From Gallibacterium trehalosifermentans (GTDB lineage Bacteria; Pseudomonadota; Gammaproteobacteria; Enterobacterales; Pasteurellaceae): a DNA stretch of 64,000 bases. A program made the position numbers and the translations under genes. Below are positions 32,961 to 42,622 of this stretch, piece by piece (within the stretch, counting starts at the first letter, position 1; each line of letters opens with the position of its first letter). The DNA lies in NCBI RefSeq assembly GCF_042433055.1, contig NZ_JBHLWB010000008.1, forward strand, positions 62,001-126,000. Reading direction: 5' to 3'. The notes below the pieces were generated by a model, which was given only the letters and a program-made list of their open reading frames with translations, was not told the origin of the DNA and searched no databases.

Positions 32961-35543
32961 TTATGATTGCAATAGTTGCTTTAGTTGATATAACGCAGCA
33001 AGAGCTTGTTTTGGCGTTAAATCATCAGGATCTAAATCTGTTAACTGTTGTAGAACCGCAGTAGTGCGTATATCTGTTTCCTGTGGTGCCGTGAAATCTA
33101 ATTCCGCTTGCTGAGAGGTTTGAGATAACTGCTGCGATGATGCTTCTAGCTGTTTTAGTTTTTGTTTAGCAAGTTGGATAACTGGGCGAGGAACGCCTGC
33201 TAATTGTGCTACTGCTAAACCATAACTTTTGCTTGCTGCCCCCTCTTGAACGGCGTGCATGAATGCAATCGTATCACCATGTTCTTTGGCGTCAAGATGA
33301 ATATTCATACAGCCTGATAATTGTTTAGGCAAAGCCGTTAATTCAAAATAATGGGTCGCAAAGAGTGTTAATGATTGTAATTGGGTTGCTAACCATTCTG
33401 CACACGCCCATGCCAATGATAATCCATCGTAAGTCGAGGTGCCTCGCCCAATTTCATCAATTAACACAAGACTGTTTGCGGTTGCCTGATGCAAAATATT
33501 TGCCATTTCACTCATTTCCACCATAAAAGTAGAACGACCTGATGCTAAGTCATCTGAGGCTCCAATGCGGGTGAAAATACGGTCAATCGGTCCAATCATT
33601 GCAGAATCAGCTGGGACAAAACTGCCGATATATGCCATTAATGTAATCAACGCTGTTTGCCGCATATAGGTACTTTTACCCCCCATATTTGGTCCCGTAA
33701 TAATTAATAAATGGCGTTGCTGATTAAGTTGTAATGGATTGGCGATAAAAGGTTGTTGCAATACGGTTTCCACTACAGGGTGGCGTCCTTGTTGAATATT
33801 GATCTCAATTTTATTGCTAAAAGTAGGAGCTACATAATTTAACGTTTCCGCACGTTCTGCAAGATTAGCTAATACATCTAACTCAGCGACCGCTAAACTG
33901 GTAAGTTGCAAATCAGCGAGATGAGGCAATAACATTTCGAATAATTCTTCATAGAGTTGTTTTTCTAAAGCGAGTGCTGCACCTTGGGCTTTTAAGACTT
34001 TATCTTCGTGATTCTTTAATTCAGGGATAATAAATCGTTCTGCATTTTTTAATGTTTGGCGGCGAATATAGTGTGCGGGTGCTTTCTCAGCTTGACCTCG
34101 ACTGATTTGAATATAGTAACCATGTACAGCATTAAAACCAATTTTTAAAGAGTCAATCCCTGTCGCTTGACGTTCTCTTGTTTCAAGATTTTCTAAAAAT
34201 TGGGTTGCGCCTGTTGCTAAATCTCGCCATTCATCTAATTCTGCATTATAGCCAGAGGCAATCACACCGCCATCACGAATCAGTAATGGTGGTGTTTCTA
34301 TAATGGCTTGATTAAGTAATTGATATAATTCAGTAAAATCTTTTATTTGTGATAGTAATAAATCAAATTGTCCCTGATTTTGTTGTTTTAGTAGGGCAAT
34401 GATTTTCGGAATTTGTGCTAAACCATGACGTAAACGTGTCAGATCTCGTGGTCTAGCTGAACGTAGTGCAACTCGCGCAAGAATCCGTTCCATATCACTG
34501 ATTTGTTGTAATAGTGGTTTTAATTCTGTGTATAAATCAGTATGCAGAAGTTGTTTTACGACATTTTGACGTTGTAATAATTGCTTACCTTGACGTAAAG
34601 GTTGATGTATCCAACGTTTTAATAGGCGACTTCCCATTGGTGTGTTGCACCGATCTAGAATTGCAGCAAGGGTATTTTCTGTTCCACCTGCTAAATTTTG
34701 TGTTAATTCCAAATTACGCCGAGAGGCGACATCAATAATAATAAAATCACTTTCTTGTGCTAATGAAATTGAATTGATATGTGGCAAAGCGGTGCGTTGC
34801 GTTTCTTTCGCATATTGTAACAAGCAACCTGCTGCACACAGTGCCACTAATGCTTTTTCAACGCCGAACCCTTTTAGATCTTGGGTGCCAAATTGTTTAT
34901 TGAGCAGTTTGATTGCAGTGCCCAGCTCAAATTCCCATGTTGGGCGACGGCGTAAACCTTTATATTGCTCAAGTAATGACATAAAGGCAAAATCTTCAGG
35001 ATATAAGATTTCTACAGGTGATAGGCGTTGTAACTCAGTTGTAATACTGGTTTCATTGCGATGTTCACTGATCTGAAAGCGTCCTGACGTCATATCTAAT
35101 GTAGCAAGCGCAAAGGTTTGTTTTTCGAGATAGATACAAGCAATTAAATTGTCTTGACGTTCTGGTAATAAAGCTTCATCACTGATTGTACCAGGCGTAA
35201 CGATGCGGACAATTTGCCTTTCAACGGGACCTTTTGTCGTAGCAGGATCACCAATTTGTTCACAAATCGCCACTGACTCACCAAGTTGAACAAGCTTTGC
35301 TAAATAGCCCTCTACAGCGTGATAAGGGACACCCGCCATTGGGATCGGTTCGCCAGCAGAGCGCCCGCGTTTGGTTAACGAAATATCTAATAATGCTGAT
35401 GCACGTTTTGCATCATCAAAAAATAATTCATAAAAATCCCCCATACGATAGAACAACAAAATATCTGGATATTCTGCTTTTATTTGTAGATATTGTTGCA
35501 TCATTGGGGTATAGGAAGAGAAATCATTATCTTGCGTCATCAT
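32961..35543 (-). CDS. mutS: DNA mismatch repair protein MutS
   Basis: 860 residues from ATG 35543, chosen because AAGGA lies six bases upstream and the product then begins like known MutS (SSYTPMMQQYLQIK). The mismatch-recognition GDFYELFFDDAKRAS contains the Phe-x-Glu intercalating motif. The ATPase has GPNMGGKSTYMRQ, DDLASGRSTFMVEM and DEIGRGTSTYDGLSLA, and the C-terminal dimer and tetramer regions are present. Divergent from recA. No sign of inactivation, which matters because loss of MutS would raise the slippage rate of the poly-G switch in this window. Confidence 0.95.
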   Translation of the reverse strand: MMTQDNDFSSYTPMMQQYLQIKAEYPDILLFYRMGDFYELFFDDAKRASALLDISLTKRGRSAGEPIPMAGVPYHAVEGYLAKLVQLGESVAICEQIGDPATTKGPVERQIVRIVTPGTISDEALLPERQDNLIACIYLEKQTFALATLDMTSGRFQISEHRNETSITTELQRLSPVEILYPEDFAFMSLLEQYKGLRRRPTWEFELGTAIKLLNKQFGTQDLKGFGVEKALVALCAAGCLLQYAKETQRTALPHINSISLAQESDFIIIDVASRRNLELTQNLAGGTENTLAAILDRCNTPMGSRLLKRWIHQPLRQGKQLLQRQNVVKQLLHTDLYTELKPLLQQISDMERILARVALRSARPRDLTRLRHGLAQIPKIIALLKQQNQGQFDLLLSQIKDFTELYQLLNQAIIETPPLLIRDGGVIASGYNAELDEWRDLATGATQFLENLETRERQATGIDSLKIGFNAVHGYYIQISRGQAEKAPAHYIRRQTLKNAERFIIPELKNHEDKVLKAQGAALALEKQLYEELFEMLLPHLADLQLTSLAVAELDVLANLAERAETLNYVAPTFSNKIEINIQQGRHPVVETVLQQPFIANPLQLNQQRHLLIITGPNMGGKSTYMRQTALITLMAYIGSFVPADSAMIGPIDRIFTRIGASDDLASGRSTFMVEMSEMANILHQATANSLVLIDEIGRGTSTYDGLSLAWACAEWLATQLQSLTLFATHYFELTALPKQLSGCMNIHLDAKEHGDTIAFMHAVQEGAASKSYGLAVAQLAGVPRPVIQLAKQKLKQLEASSQQLSQTSQQAELDFTAPQETDIRTTAVLQQLTDLDPDDLTPKQALAALYQLKQLLQS

Positions 35544-35701
35544 AATATATCCTTGCTTGAATGCGACCGATAGTATAAAAGATGATGACAGAAATCGAAA
35601 GTTACCAAGAAGAGGATTAGCCAAATTAGTGGTGGATTATTAAGTCTGGATCTGAATTTGGGAACAAGATCGCAAAAATTTGTCTATGTAGAATAAAGTA
35701 C

Positions 35702-35729
35702 TTGATACTGTATAATTATACAGTATAAT
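35702..35729 (+). promoter_or_regulatory. recA promoter with embedded LexA (SOS) box
   Basis: TTGATA (35702-35707), 16-base spacer, TATAAT (35724-35729). The spacer is exactly CTGT-N8-ACAG (35708-35723), a fully symmetric LexA operator. The same arrangement is known for E. coli recA. LexA binding would block the polymerase between -35 and -10. Confidence 0.92.
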
Positions 35730-35771
35730 GGCGAGCGATAATTACCCGAACATTCAAATAGAGGTTATAAA

Positions 35772-36842
35772 ATGAAAGATTTTGGCATGAATGAAGAAAA
35801 AGAAAAAGCTCTGGCAGCAGCGTTAGGTCAAATTGAAAAACAGTTTGGTAAAGGTTCTATTATGCGTCTTGGGGATACTAAAACGTTAGATGTAGAAGCG
35901 ATTTCAACTGGTTCTTTAGGGCTTGATGTTGCGTTAGGTATTGGTGGGTTACCGATGGGGCGTATTGTGGAGATTTTCGGACCTGAGTCATCAGGGAAAA
36001 CAACATTAACCTTATCGGTCATTGCGCAAGCACAAAAGCAAGGGAAAACTTGTGCGTTTATTGATGCTGAACACGCATTAGATCCGATTTATGCGGCTAA
36101 ATTAGGTGTAGATGTACAATCTTTATTAGTATCGCAACCAGATCATGGTGAACAGGCGTTAGAAATTTGCGATGCGTTAGTCCGTTCTGGGGCAGTAGAT
36201 GTCATCATTATTGACTCTGTTGCCGCATTAACGCCGAAAGCAGAAATTGAAGGGGATATGGGCGATTCACATATGGGTTTACAAGCGCGTTTGATGTCGC
36301 AAGCATTACGTAAACTTACAGGGCATATTAAATCCGCAAATTGTCTAGTCGTGTTTATTAATCAAATCCGAATGAAGATCGGTGTGATGTTTGGTAGCCC
36401 AGAAACGACCACTGGTGGTAATGCGTTAAAATTTTATGCTTCTGTACGTTTAGATATTCGTCGTACAGGTTCGATTTCTGAAGGTGATGAAGTGATTGGT
36501 AGCGAAACTCGGGTGAAAGTCGTGAAAAATAAAGTTGCGGCACCATTCCGACAAGCTGAATTCCAAATTCTCTATGGTGAGGGTATCTCTAAAAATGGTG
36601 AGTTACTTGAGTTAGGTGTAAAACATAAATTAATCAATAAGTCTGGTGCATGGTATTCAATCCAAGATGAAAAAATTGGACAAGGGAAAGTGAATGCAAT
36701 GAAATGGTTAGCTGAACATTCAGATATTGCAAATGAGTTAGAGCGTAAATTGCGTGAAGAACTGTTATCCAACCCAGATCAGTTATTAATGACTGATGAT
36801 ACAGACGCAAAAGATGATGATGCACTAGATTTTAGTGAATAA
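35772..36842 (+). CDS. recA: Recombinase A
   Basis: 356 residues. Walker A GPESSGKTTLTL, the Walker B region VIIIDSVAALTP, the L1 loop EGDMGDSHMGLQARLMSQALRKLT, the L2 loop QIRMKIGVMFGSPETTTGGNALKFYASVRLDIRR and the acidic C-terminus are intact. The ATG at 35772 follows GAGGTT; an ATG at 35787 lacks a site. It drives strand exchange and LexA co-cleavage. It is followed by a terminator and then recX. Confidence 0.98.
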   Translation: MKDFGMNEEKEKALAAALGQIEKQFGKGSIMRLGDTKTLDVEAISTGSLGLDVALGIGGLPMGRIVEIFGPESSGKTTLTLSVIAQAQKQGKTCAFIDAEHALDPIYAAKLGVDVQSLLVSQPDHGEQALEICDALVRSGAVDVIIIDSVAALTPKAEIEGDMGDSHMGLQARLMSQALRKLTGHIKSANCLVVFINQIRMKIGVMFGSPETTTGGNALKFYASVRLDIRRTGSISEGDEVIGSETRVKVVKNKVAAPFRQAEFQILYGEGISKNGELLELGVKHKLINKSGAWYSIQDEKIGQGKVNAMKWLAEHSDIANELERKLREELLSNPDQLLMTDDTDAKDDDALDFSE

Positions 36843-36859
36843 ATGTCTAAGTAATATAG

Positions 36860-36887
36860 GTCGGATTTAAAAAATCCGACTTATTTT
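36860..36887 (+). terminator. recA terminator
   Basis: GTCGGATTT (36860-36868) pairs with AAATCCGAC (36872-36880) around AAA, then TTATTTTT. Readthrough would give the low recX expression known in other bacteria. Confidence 0.8.
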
Positions 36888-37011
36888 TATAAGATGATTA
36901 ATATAAATAAATGAATTCTGGTTATTTTTTCATCATCAATCTATTTAAGAATTCTTTGCTCACTTTAGGTTAAGATAGTAAACCTCCTTCAAGTTAATAC
37001 ATTTTTAAATT

Positions 37012-37458
37012 ATGAATAATAATCTTGCACTTGCTTATGTTCTTAAACTTCTTGCTATTCGTGATTACAGTGAATATGAATTACGTTGTAAGCTGCAAGC
37101 AAAAGCCTTTTCAGCACAAGAGATTGAAGATGTGATCGCAACGTGCCAAGCAAAAAATTGGCAAAATGATTTGCGTTTTTGTGAACATTTTCTTCTATCT
37201 CGTGTACAAAAAGGCTATGGATTACAGCGAATTAAACAAGAGATGCTGCAAAAGGGGATTCAAAATGAAATTTTGCAGCATACGCTTGCACAAAATGAAA
37301 TTGATTGGTTTGTGTTAGCAAAACAAACGTTGAGTAAAAAATTTCCGTATTATATGGAAGAAAAAGATTTAAAGATTAAACAAAAAATGTGGCGTTATTT
37401 ATATTCACGAGGTTTTTCACAGGAAGAAATTTCGGCACTATTTAAGGAATATGATTAA
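37012..37458 (+). CDS. recX: Regulatory protein RecX
   Basis: 148 residues of helical repeats with the typical LLAIRDYSEYELRCKLQAKAF, CQAKNWQNDLRFCEHFLLSRVQKGYGLQRIKQEMLQKGI and C-terminal KQKMWRYLYSRGFSQEEI. RecX binds RecA filaments and restrains their activity. Its position after recA and standard size support the call. The start has a weak ribosome site. The 270 bases downstream, to djlA, hold no gene I can support. Confidence 0.88.
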   Translation: MNNNLALAYVLKLLAIRDYSEYELRCKLQAKAFSAQEIEDVIATCQAKNWQNDLRFCEHFLLSRVQKGYGLQRIKQEMLQKGIQNEILQHTLAQNEIDWFVLAKQTLSKKFPYYMEEKDLKIKQKMWRYLYSRGFSQEEISALFKEYD

Positions 37459-37728
37459 GCGCGGTAAATGTTTTATTACGACAAGGGCAATTATTATTAG
37501 ATAAGGTGAAATGTTGTCCGTTAATTGCGGTGAGTATAGTAAGGTTTTAATAAAATTACACCCACTATAAAAGTTCTAATTTTCTTCTAATACACTGAAT
37601 TTTATTTATTTTTCGGACAGTGTAGCTTCGTATAATGAAAATCTGAGAGGTTGTTCCATTTCACGAAAATTAATTGTGGAGTAGAATAACTGACTTCTTG
37701 ACCTCGCAAACATGCAAAAAGGAAAAGT

Positions 37729-38601
37729 ATGAATTTTATTGGAAAATTAATTGGTATCATTGTTGGTTTTAAATTTGGTGGATTTTTTGGGGCAATTTTT
37801 GGTTGCATTTTAGGACATCTTGCCGATAAAAAATTATATGAATTAGGTAATGTCGGTTCTTCATTATTTGGTCATCGGGTATCACGCCAATCATTATTTA
37901 TGCAAACTACTTTTGCCGTCATGGGGCATTTAAGTAAAGCAAAAGGGCGTGTTACGGCAGAGGATATTGATCTTGCTAATTCAATTATGGATCGTATGCA
38001 GCTTAGTGTTGATCAACGTAAACAAGCACAAGCCGCATTCACACGAGGAAAATCACCTGATTTTCCTATTCGCCAAGCAATTAAAGAGTTCCGTATTGGC
38101 TGTGGTGGACGAAATGATTTATTAAGAGTATTTCTTGAAATACAGATTCAAGTGGCATTGAGCGATCAAGAATTACACCTAAATGAAAAAGAGATTTTAT
38201 TTATTGTCGCGGAAGAGTTGGGCTATTCTTCATTCCAATTTGAGCAAATGTTGGCGATGATTTATGCTGCACGTCAATTCTCACAAGGTGGCGGCTTTCA
38301 CTATCAGTACCAACAATATCAACAACAAGGGTATCAACAACATTCAGGTGGTTATCAAGGAGCAAGACAAAGCGCATCTGGTCCAACATTAGAAACTGCA
38401 TATCAGGTTTTAGGGGTATCGGCGGACGATGATCGTGATGTGGTAAAACGTGCTTATCGTAAATTAATGAATGAACATCACCCTGATAAATTGGTGGCGA
38501 AAGGGTTGCCTGAAGAGATGATGGAAATGGCGAAAGAAAAAGCACAACAAATTCAAGCCGCATATGATTTGATCTGTAAAGTGAAAGGTTGGAAGAAATA
38601 A
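37729..38601 (+). CDS. djlA: Co-chaperone DjlA
   Basis: 290 residues. An N-terminal membrane segment with a glycine dimer motif (FKFGGFFGAIFGCILGHLADKKL) is followed by a TerB-like helical domain (about 60-180), a Gln/Tyr/Gly-rich linker (about 185-215), and a C-terminal J domain (about 222-288) with the HPD tripeptide in NEHHPDKLV. DjlA is a type III membrane-anchored DnaK co-chaperone affecting envelope stress signalling. The layout is complete. Confidence 0.92.
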   Translation: MNFIGKLIGIIVGFKFGGFFGAIFGCILGHLADKKLYELGNVGSSLFGHRVSRQSLFMQTTFAVMGHLSKAKGRVTAEDIDLANSIMDRMQLSVDQRKQAQAAFTRGKSPDFPIRQAIKEFRIGCGGRNDLLRVFLEIQIQVALSDQELHLNEKEILFIVAEELGYSSFQFEQMLAMIYAARQFSQGGGFHYQYQQYQQQGYQQHSGGYQGARQSASGPTLETAYQVLGVSADDDRDVVKRAYRKLMNEHHPDKLVAKGLPEEMMEMAKEKAQQIQAAYDLICKVKGWKK

Positions 38602-39212
38602 TGATGTCAAAGTCTGTTTTGCCGATGACATTAGCGCTGTTTATTGCAGGACTGATGATATGGTCTTATCTCCAGCCTTATTCCCAAGATGTTTGGCTTG
38701 CTGAAATGATACCAGTTATTGCGGTATTTTTACTGTTAATTATTACTTATCCAAAGTTTCAATTTAGTTTATTTGCCTATGTATTAATGAGTGGCTGGTT
38801 AGTGTTACATACCATTGGCGCACATTATACGTTCGAACTTGTCCCTTTTAGTTGGGGCAGTCAATTACTTTCTGGTTGGTTAGGTGAGGGGCGTAATCAT
38901 TTTGATCGGGTTGCACATTATATTATTGGCTTTTATAGCTTTCCTATTGCTGAATTACTGGTGCGAAAAGGGTGGGCTAATGCTATAACAGCTGGGCTAT
39001 TTGGATTATTTTCAATTATGAGTATTGCCGCAGCCTATGAAATTATCGAATGGCAATATGCTGTTAGAGAAGGTGGGGAGGCTGGTATCGCTTTCTTGGG
39101 ATCTCAAGGTGATGTTTGGGACGCTCAAAAAGATATGCTAGCAGATACATTGGGCGCTTTAACGGCATTAATTTTATTTTATTGGCAACGACCTGATAAA
39201 AAATGCGTATAA
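38601..39212 (+). CDS. DUF2238 membrane protein (YjdF-like)
   Basis: 203 residues from ATG 38601, which overlaps the djlA stop as TAATG and follows GGAAG by five bases. About five or six membrane helices with polar signatures HTIGAHYTF, RNHFDRVAHYIIGF, AAYEIIEW and DVWDAQKDMLADTLGAL. The conserved His, Asp, Glu and Gln residues on the helices resemble YjdF/DUF2238. No biochemical role is established. Its stop overlaps the start of dusC, so it lies in a djlA-DUF2238-dusC-yjjG run. Confidence 0.8.
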   Translation: MMSKSVLPMTLALFIAGLMIWSYLQPYSQDVWLAEMIPVIAVFLLLIITYPKFQFSLFAYVLMSGWLVLHTIGAHYTFELVPFSWGSQLLSGWLGEGRNHFDRVAHYIIGFYSFPIAELLVRKGWANAITAGLFGLFSIMSIAAAYEIIEWQYAVREGGEAGIAFLGSQGDVWDAQKDMLADTLGALTALILFYWQRPDKKCV

Positions 39213-40147
39213 TTCTTGCTCCAATGCAGGGCGTACTCGATCCTTTTATGCGCCAATTATTAACTGCTTTTAATTCTTATGATCTGTGTGTGTCGGAATT
39301 TGTTCGTGTAGTAAACCAATGCTTACCGAAAAAAGTCTATTACCGCCTTTGCCCTGAATTGTATCAACAAGGCTATACCGATAGTGGCACGCCAGTTCGT
39401 GTTCAGTTATTAGGACAATCACCAGAATGGTTAGCTGAAAATGCGCAATTAGCCATTGAGTTAGGTTCACATGGTATTGATTTTAATTGTGGGTGTCCAT
39501 CAAAAACAGTGAATGGTAGCTGTGGTGGAGCTAGTTTGTTAAAACAACCAGAGTTAATTTACCGAGCAACCAAAGCAATCCGTGATGCGATTGGTGCAGA
39601 TGAAACCTTAAGCGTAAAAATTCGCCTTGGTTGGAGTGAGAAAACGTTTGCGATAGACATAGCTGATGCTGTCCAACAAGGTGGTGCAGATGAAATTGCG
39701 GTACATGGTCGCACGAAAATAGATGGCTACCGTGCAGATCGGATTGATTGGGAAAAAATTGGCGAAATTCGTCAGGCGTTGTCGATTCCAGTGATTGCGA
39801 ATGGAGAAATTTTTAGTTGGCAAGATGCACAAACCTGTTTGGCTGTTACTGGTTGTGATGATTTGATGGTTGCTCGAGGAGCGTTACAGATCCCAAATTT
39901 GAGTGAGGTGATCAAACATCAAGTTGAACCGCTAGCTTGGTCTAAAATTGTGATGTTATTAGCGGCGTATAGTCATGTTGATAATCAATGGGATAGCGGT
40001 TTTTATCATTTGGCAAGAATCAAACAATGGTTAAGATTTTTACTCAAATATTATACTGAGGCTGAAATATTATTTGAAAAAATAAAAGGTTGTACGACAA
40101 CTGAAGCATTACAAATGATGTTGGATAGAGAGAAAAATGAAATATAA
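39203..40147 (+). CDS. dusC: tRNA-dihydrouridine(16) synthase DusC
   Basis: 314 residues, a flavin TIM barrel with APMQGVLDPFMRQLL, FVRVVNQ, VQLLGQSPEWLAENA, the catalytic Cys in FNCGCPSKTVNGSCGGA, SVKIRLGW and VHGRTK. EFVRVV near residue 32 and the helical C-terminal domain match DusC, not DusA or DusB. It reduces U16 in the tRNA D loop using FMN and NADPH. It overlaps the preceding and following genes by about 10 bases. Confidence 0.9.
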   Translation: MRIILAPMQGVLDPFMRQLLTAFNSYDLCVSEFVRVVNQCLPKKVYYRLCPELYQQGYTDSGTPVRVQLLGQSPEWLAENAQLAIELGSHGIDFNCGCPSKTVNGSCGGASLLKQPELIYRATKAIRDAIGADETLSVKIRLGWSEKTFAIDIADAVQQGGADEIAVHGRTKIDGYRADRIDWEKIGEIRQALSIPVIANGEIFSWQDAQTCLAVTGCDDLMVARGALQIPNLSEVIKHQVEPLAWSKIVMLLAAYSHVDNQWDSGFYHLARIKQWLRFLLKYYTEAEILFEKIKGCTTTEALQMMLDREKNEI

Positions 40148-40808
40148 CTGGATTTTATTTGATGCTGATGAAACATTATTCTCCTTTGATTCTTTTGCTG
40201 GATTAAAGCAATTATTTGCCAATTATCATGTTGATTTTACCCAAGAGGATTTTGTTCAATATCAACAAATTAATAAGCCATTATGGGTCGCATACCAAGA
40301 TGGTAAGATTGATGCGAAAACATTGCAGGAAAGCCGTTTTTCTGCATGGGGTAAAAAGTTATCTGTTAAACCAGCAGAGTTAAATCATGGTTTTTTATTA
40401 TCAATGGCAGAAGTATGTCGTCCATTAGATGGAGTGGTGGAGTTATTACAACAGCTCAAAGATAAAGCTAAATTGGCGATTATTACTAACGGATTTACCG
40501 CAATGCAACAACTTCGTCTGCAGAAAACAGGGTTAAAGGATTATTTTGAGTTTGTGGTGGTATCTGAAGAAATTGGTGTATCGAAACCGAATCCACACTT
40601 TTTTCAACACGCTTTAGCTTTAGCGCGCCCCCAATCATATGAGCAGGTTTTGGTGGTAGGTGATACACTAGAATCGGATATTTTAGGTGGTAATAATGTT
40701 GGATTGGATACTTGTTGGTTAGATCATGGACGAGAAAATCTCACCGAAATTAAACCTACTTATCAAATTTCTCAGATTGCTGAGTTAGTCAATGTTGTGA
40801 ACAAATAA
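40137..40808 (+). CDS. yjjG: HAD-family pyrimidine 5'-nucleotidase YjjG
   Basis: 223 residues. HAD motif I is FDADETLFSFD with the nucleophile Asp, motif II ITNGFTAMQQLRL, motif III lysine in SEEIGVSKPNPHFF, and motif IV VGDTLESDILGG. YjjG removes phosphate from dUMP, dTMP and non-canonical pyrimidine nucleotides. Its start overlaps dusC. About 130 bases then precede tyrR. Confidence 0.88.
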   Translation: MKYNWILFDADETLFSFDSFAGLKQLFANYHVDFTQEDFVQYQQINKPLWVAYQDGKIDAKTLQESRFSAWGKKLSVKPAELNHGFLLSMAEVCRPLDGVVELLQQLKDKAKLAIITNGFTAMQQLRLQKTGLKDYFEFVVVSEEIGVSKPNPHFFQHALALARPQSYEQVLVVGDTLESDILGGNNVGLDTCWLDHGRENLTEIKPTYQISQIAELVNVVNK

Positions 40809-40809
40809 T

Positions 40810-40827
40810 CGTAAATATTTCTTTACA
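40810..40827 (+). promoter_or_regulatory. TyrR operator (TYR box) upstream of tyrR
   Basis: CGTAAA-TATTTC-TTTACA matches the TyrR consensus TGTAAA-N6-TTTACA at 11 of 12 positions, with the essential G and C 14 bases apart. Located about 110 bases before tyrR, it suggests autoregulation; function is inferred. Confidence 0.55.
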
Positions 40828-40937
40828 CTGCCTTTATTTCTATACGGGTAATCGGTATGATAATGCCATGTCAGAAATGAGATTAAATCTATTGTCGTAA
40901 AGATGAGGTTTGACTTACATTTAAGGAGGCGTAGATC

Positions 40938-42515
40938 ATGCGTTTTGCCATAGCTTGTGTGGATAGAATTGGTGTTGCTAAAGAAGTATTGGATTTATTT
41001 GCAAAAGAAAAGATCAATCTTGAGGGAATTGAATTAAAAAAACTTGAAAATAATGGGGTGATTTATCTAAAAGTTGAGGATATTGCAAATTTTCAAGTAA
41101 CCTACCTCATGGAGAAATTGCGTAATATTGATGGAGTGAGTTCGGTTTCGCCATTAGATTTTTTGCCTTATGAACGCAAGAACGTAGAATTGAATGCGTT
41201 ATTTGAGGCGTTACCTCACCCAATTCTATCGGTGGATTTGGCGGGAAAAATAGAATTTGCTAATCAGCCTGCGTGTAAATTATTATTGCCATACTTACAA
41301 GAAAATAGACCCAAAGCGAAGAGTTTACAGGGATATTTATTAGTAGAGGTTTTGCCTGCTTTACAACAAGCTACATGGTATCAAACTTTCTTGCAGCAAT
41401 CACAACAACATCATATTACGACAACCTTTTCTCATAATATTGATTTAGATGATCAACCATGGCAACTGGATTTATTTCCGTTGACCTTTCAAGATGTTAA
41501 TCAAACCTTGCTTGGTTGCGTGGTTACCCTACAATCTTTTGCGGCATTACGTGTTGATCCACAAAAATTTAATGCGTATTTAAGTAATACATTTAATGAT
41601 GTGGTCGCGAAAAGTAAAAAAATGGCAGATGTGGTAGAGCTGGCGAAAAAATTTGCATTCTCTGATGCTCCATTGTTAATCCAAGGTGAAACGGGGACAG
41701 GAAAAGAGTTTATTGCTAAGGCTTGCCATCATTTGAGCCAGCGCCGAGATCAAAAGTTTATTGCGGTTAATTGTGCTGGGCTACCGCCCGAAGATACTGA
41801 AGCTGAAATGTTTGGTTATCATACGAATGAACGTAAAAGTATTGGCTTTTTCGAATATGCAAATCAAGGTACGGTGCTATTAGATAATATCGCAGAATTA
41901 TCGTTGCCAATGCAGGCGAAGTTATTGCGTTTTTTAAATGATGGGACGTTCCGCCGTGTTGGTGAAGAACAGGAACATTATGTGAATGTGCGGGTGATTT
42001 GTACTACACAAGAACCGTTGTCCACCTATGTCGAGCAAGGCAAAGTACGTGAGGATTTGTATCATCGTTTAAATGTTTTAAGTTTAACAATTCCCCCTTT
42101 ACGAGATCGGCAAGAAGATATTCCAGATTTAGTTGCTCAATTTGTTAAACAAATTGCAACCCAAATGATGATTCCTCAACCATATTATGATGAAGAGTTT
42201 ATTGCTTTTTTACAGAAATATGCTTGGACAGGGAATGTTCGTGAATTGTATAACGCACTATATCGAGCTTGTTCTTTAGTAGAAAATGGGCAGCTCTCTA
42301 TTGCTGCACTGCACTTGCAAGATCGTTTCATTAATCATTTCAGTCTAGAACAATTTGAAGGGGCAACCTTAGATGAAATGCTAAAACATTTTGAAGCAGC
42401 AATTTTGCAGAAATTTTATGTTGAGTATCCAAGTACACGAAAACTTGCTCAACATTTAGGTGTTTCTCATACTGCCATTGCCAATAAATTGCGTCAGTAT
42501 GGAATGGCTAAGTAG
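40938..42515 (+). CDS. tyrR: Aromatic amino acid regulator TyrR
   Basis: 525 residues, full length: ACT domain (about 1-75), PAS domain (about 80-190), AAA+ core (about 205-440) with Walker A GETGTGKEF and LLDNIAELSLPMQAKLLRFL, and C-terminal Fis-type helix-turn-helix (about 485-525, TRKLAQHLGVSHTAIANKLRQYG). The GAFTGA loop needed to contact sigma-54 is missing, as in E. coli TyrR, which works with sigma-70. That fits the absence of rpoN from its usual site at lptB-ptsN. AAGGAGGC precedes the ATG. Confidence 0.92.
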   Translation: MRFAIACVDRIGVAKEVLDLFAKEKINLEGIELKKLENNGVIYLKVEDIANFQVTYLMEKLRNIDGVSSVSPLDFLPYERKNVELNALFEALPHPILSVDLAGKIEFANQPACKLLLPYLQENRPKAKSLQGYLLVEVLPALQQATWYQTFLQQSQQHHITTTFSHNIDLDDQPWQLDLFPLTFQDVNQTLLGCVVTLQSFAALRVDPQKFNAYLSNTFNDVVAKSKKMADVVELAKKFAFSDAPLLIQGETGTGKEFIAKACHHLSQRRDQKFIAVNCAGLPPEDTEAEMFGYHTNERKSIGFFEYANQGTVLLDNIAELSLPMQAKLLRFLNDGTFRRVGEEQEHYVNVRVICTTQEPLSTYVEQGKVREDLYHRLNVLSLTIPPLRDRQEDIPDLVAQFVKQIATQMMIPQPYYDEEFIAFLQKYAWTGNVRELYNALYRACSLVENGQLSIAALHLQDRFINHFSLEQFEGATLDEMLKHFEAAILQKFYVEYPSTRKLAQHLGVSHTAIANKLRQYGMAK

Positions 42516-42622
42516 GCTAAATTAGCTATAACAGTATGATGACGAAATATGCTAGAATAGACGGTCAAATTTTTGTATTTTTTATGGGCGATAAGCTTTT
42601 AGCCTAATTAGTGGAGGAATAA

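Noticed and set aside
35544..35624. N-terminal extension of mutS by 27 codons
   Set aside because: The internal ATG at 35543 has a good ribosome site and gives the family N-terminus; the extension has no homology I recognise and overlaps the recA upstream region.
37459..37728. Possible small RNA or gene between recX and djlA
   Set aside because: The 270 bases are AT-rich with no convincing open frame, promoter pair or terminator hairpin.
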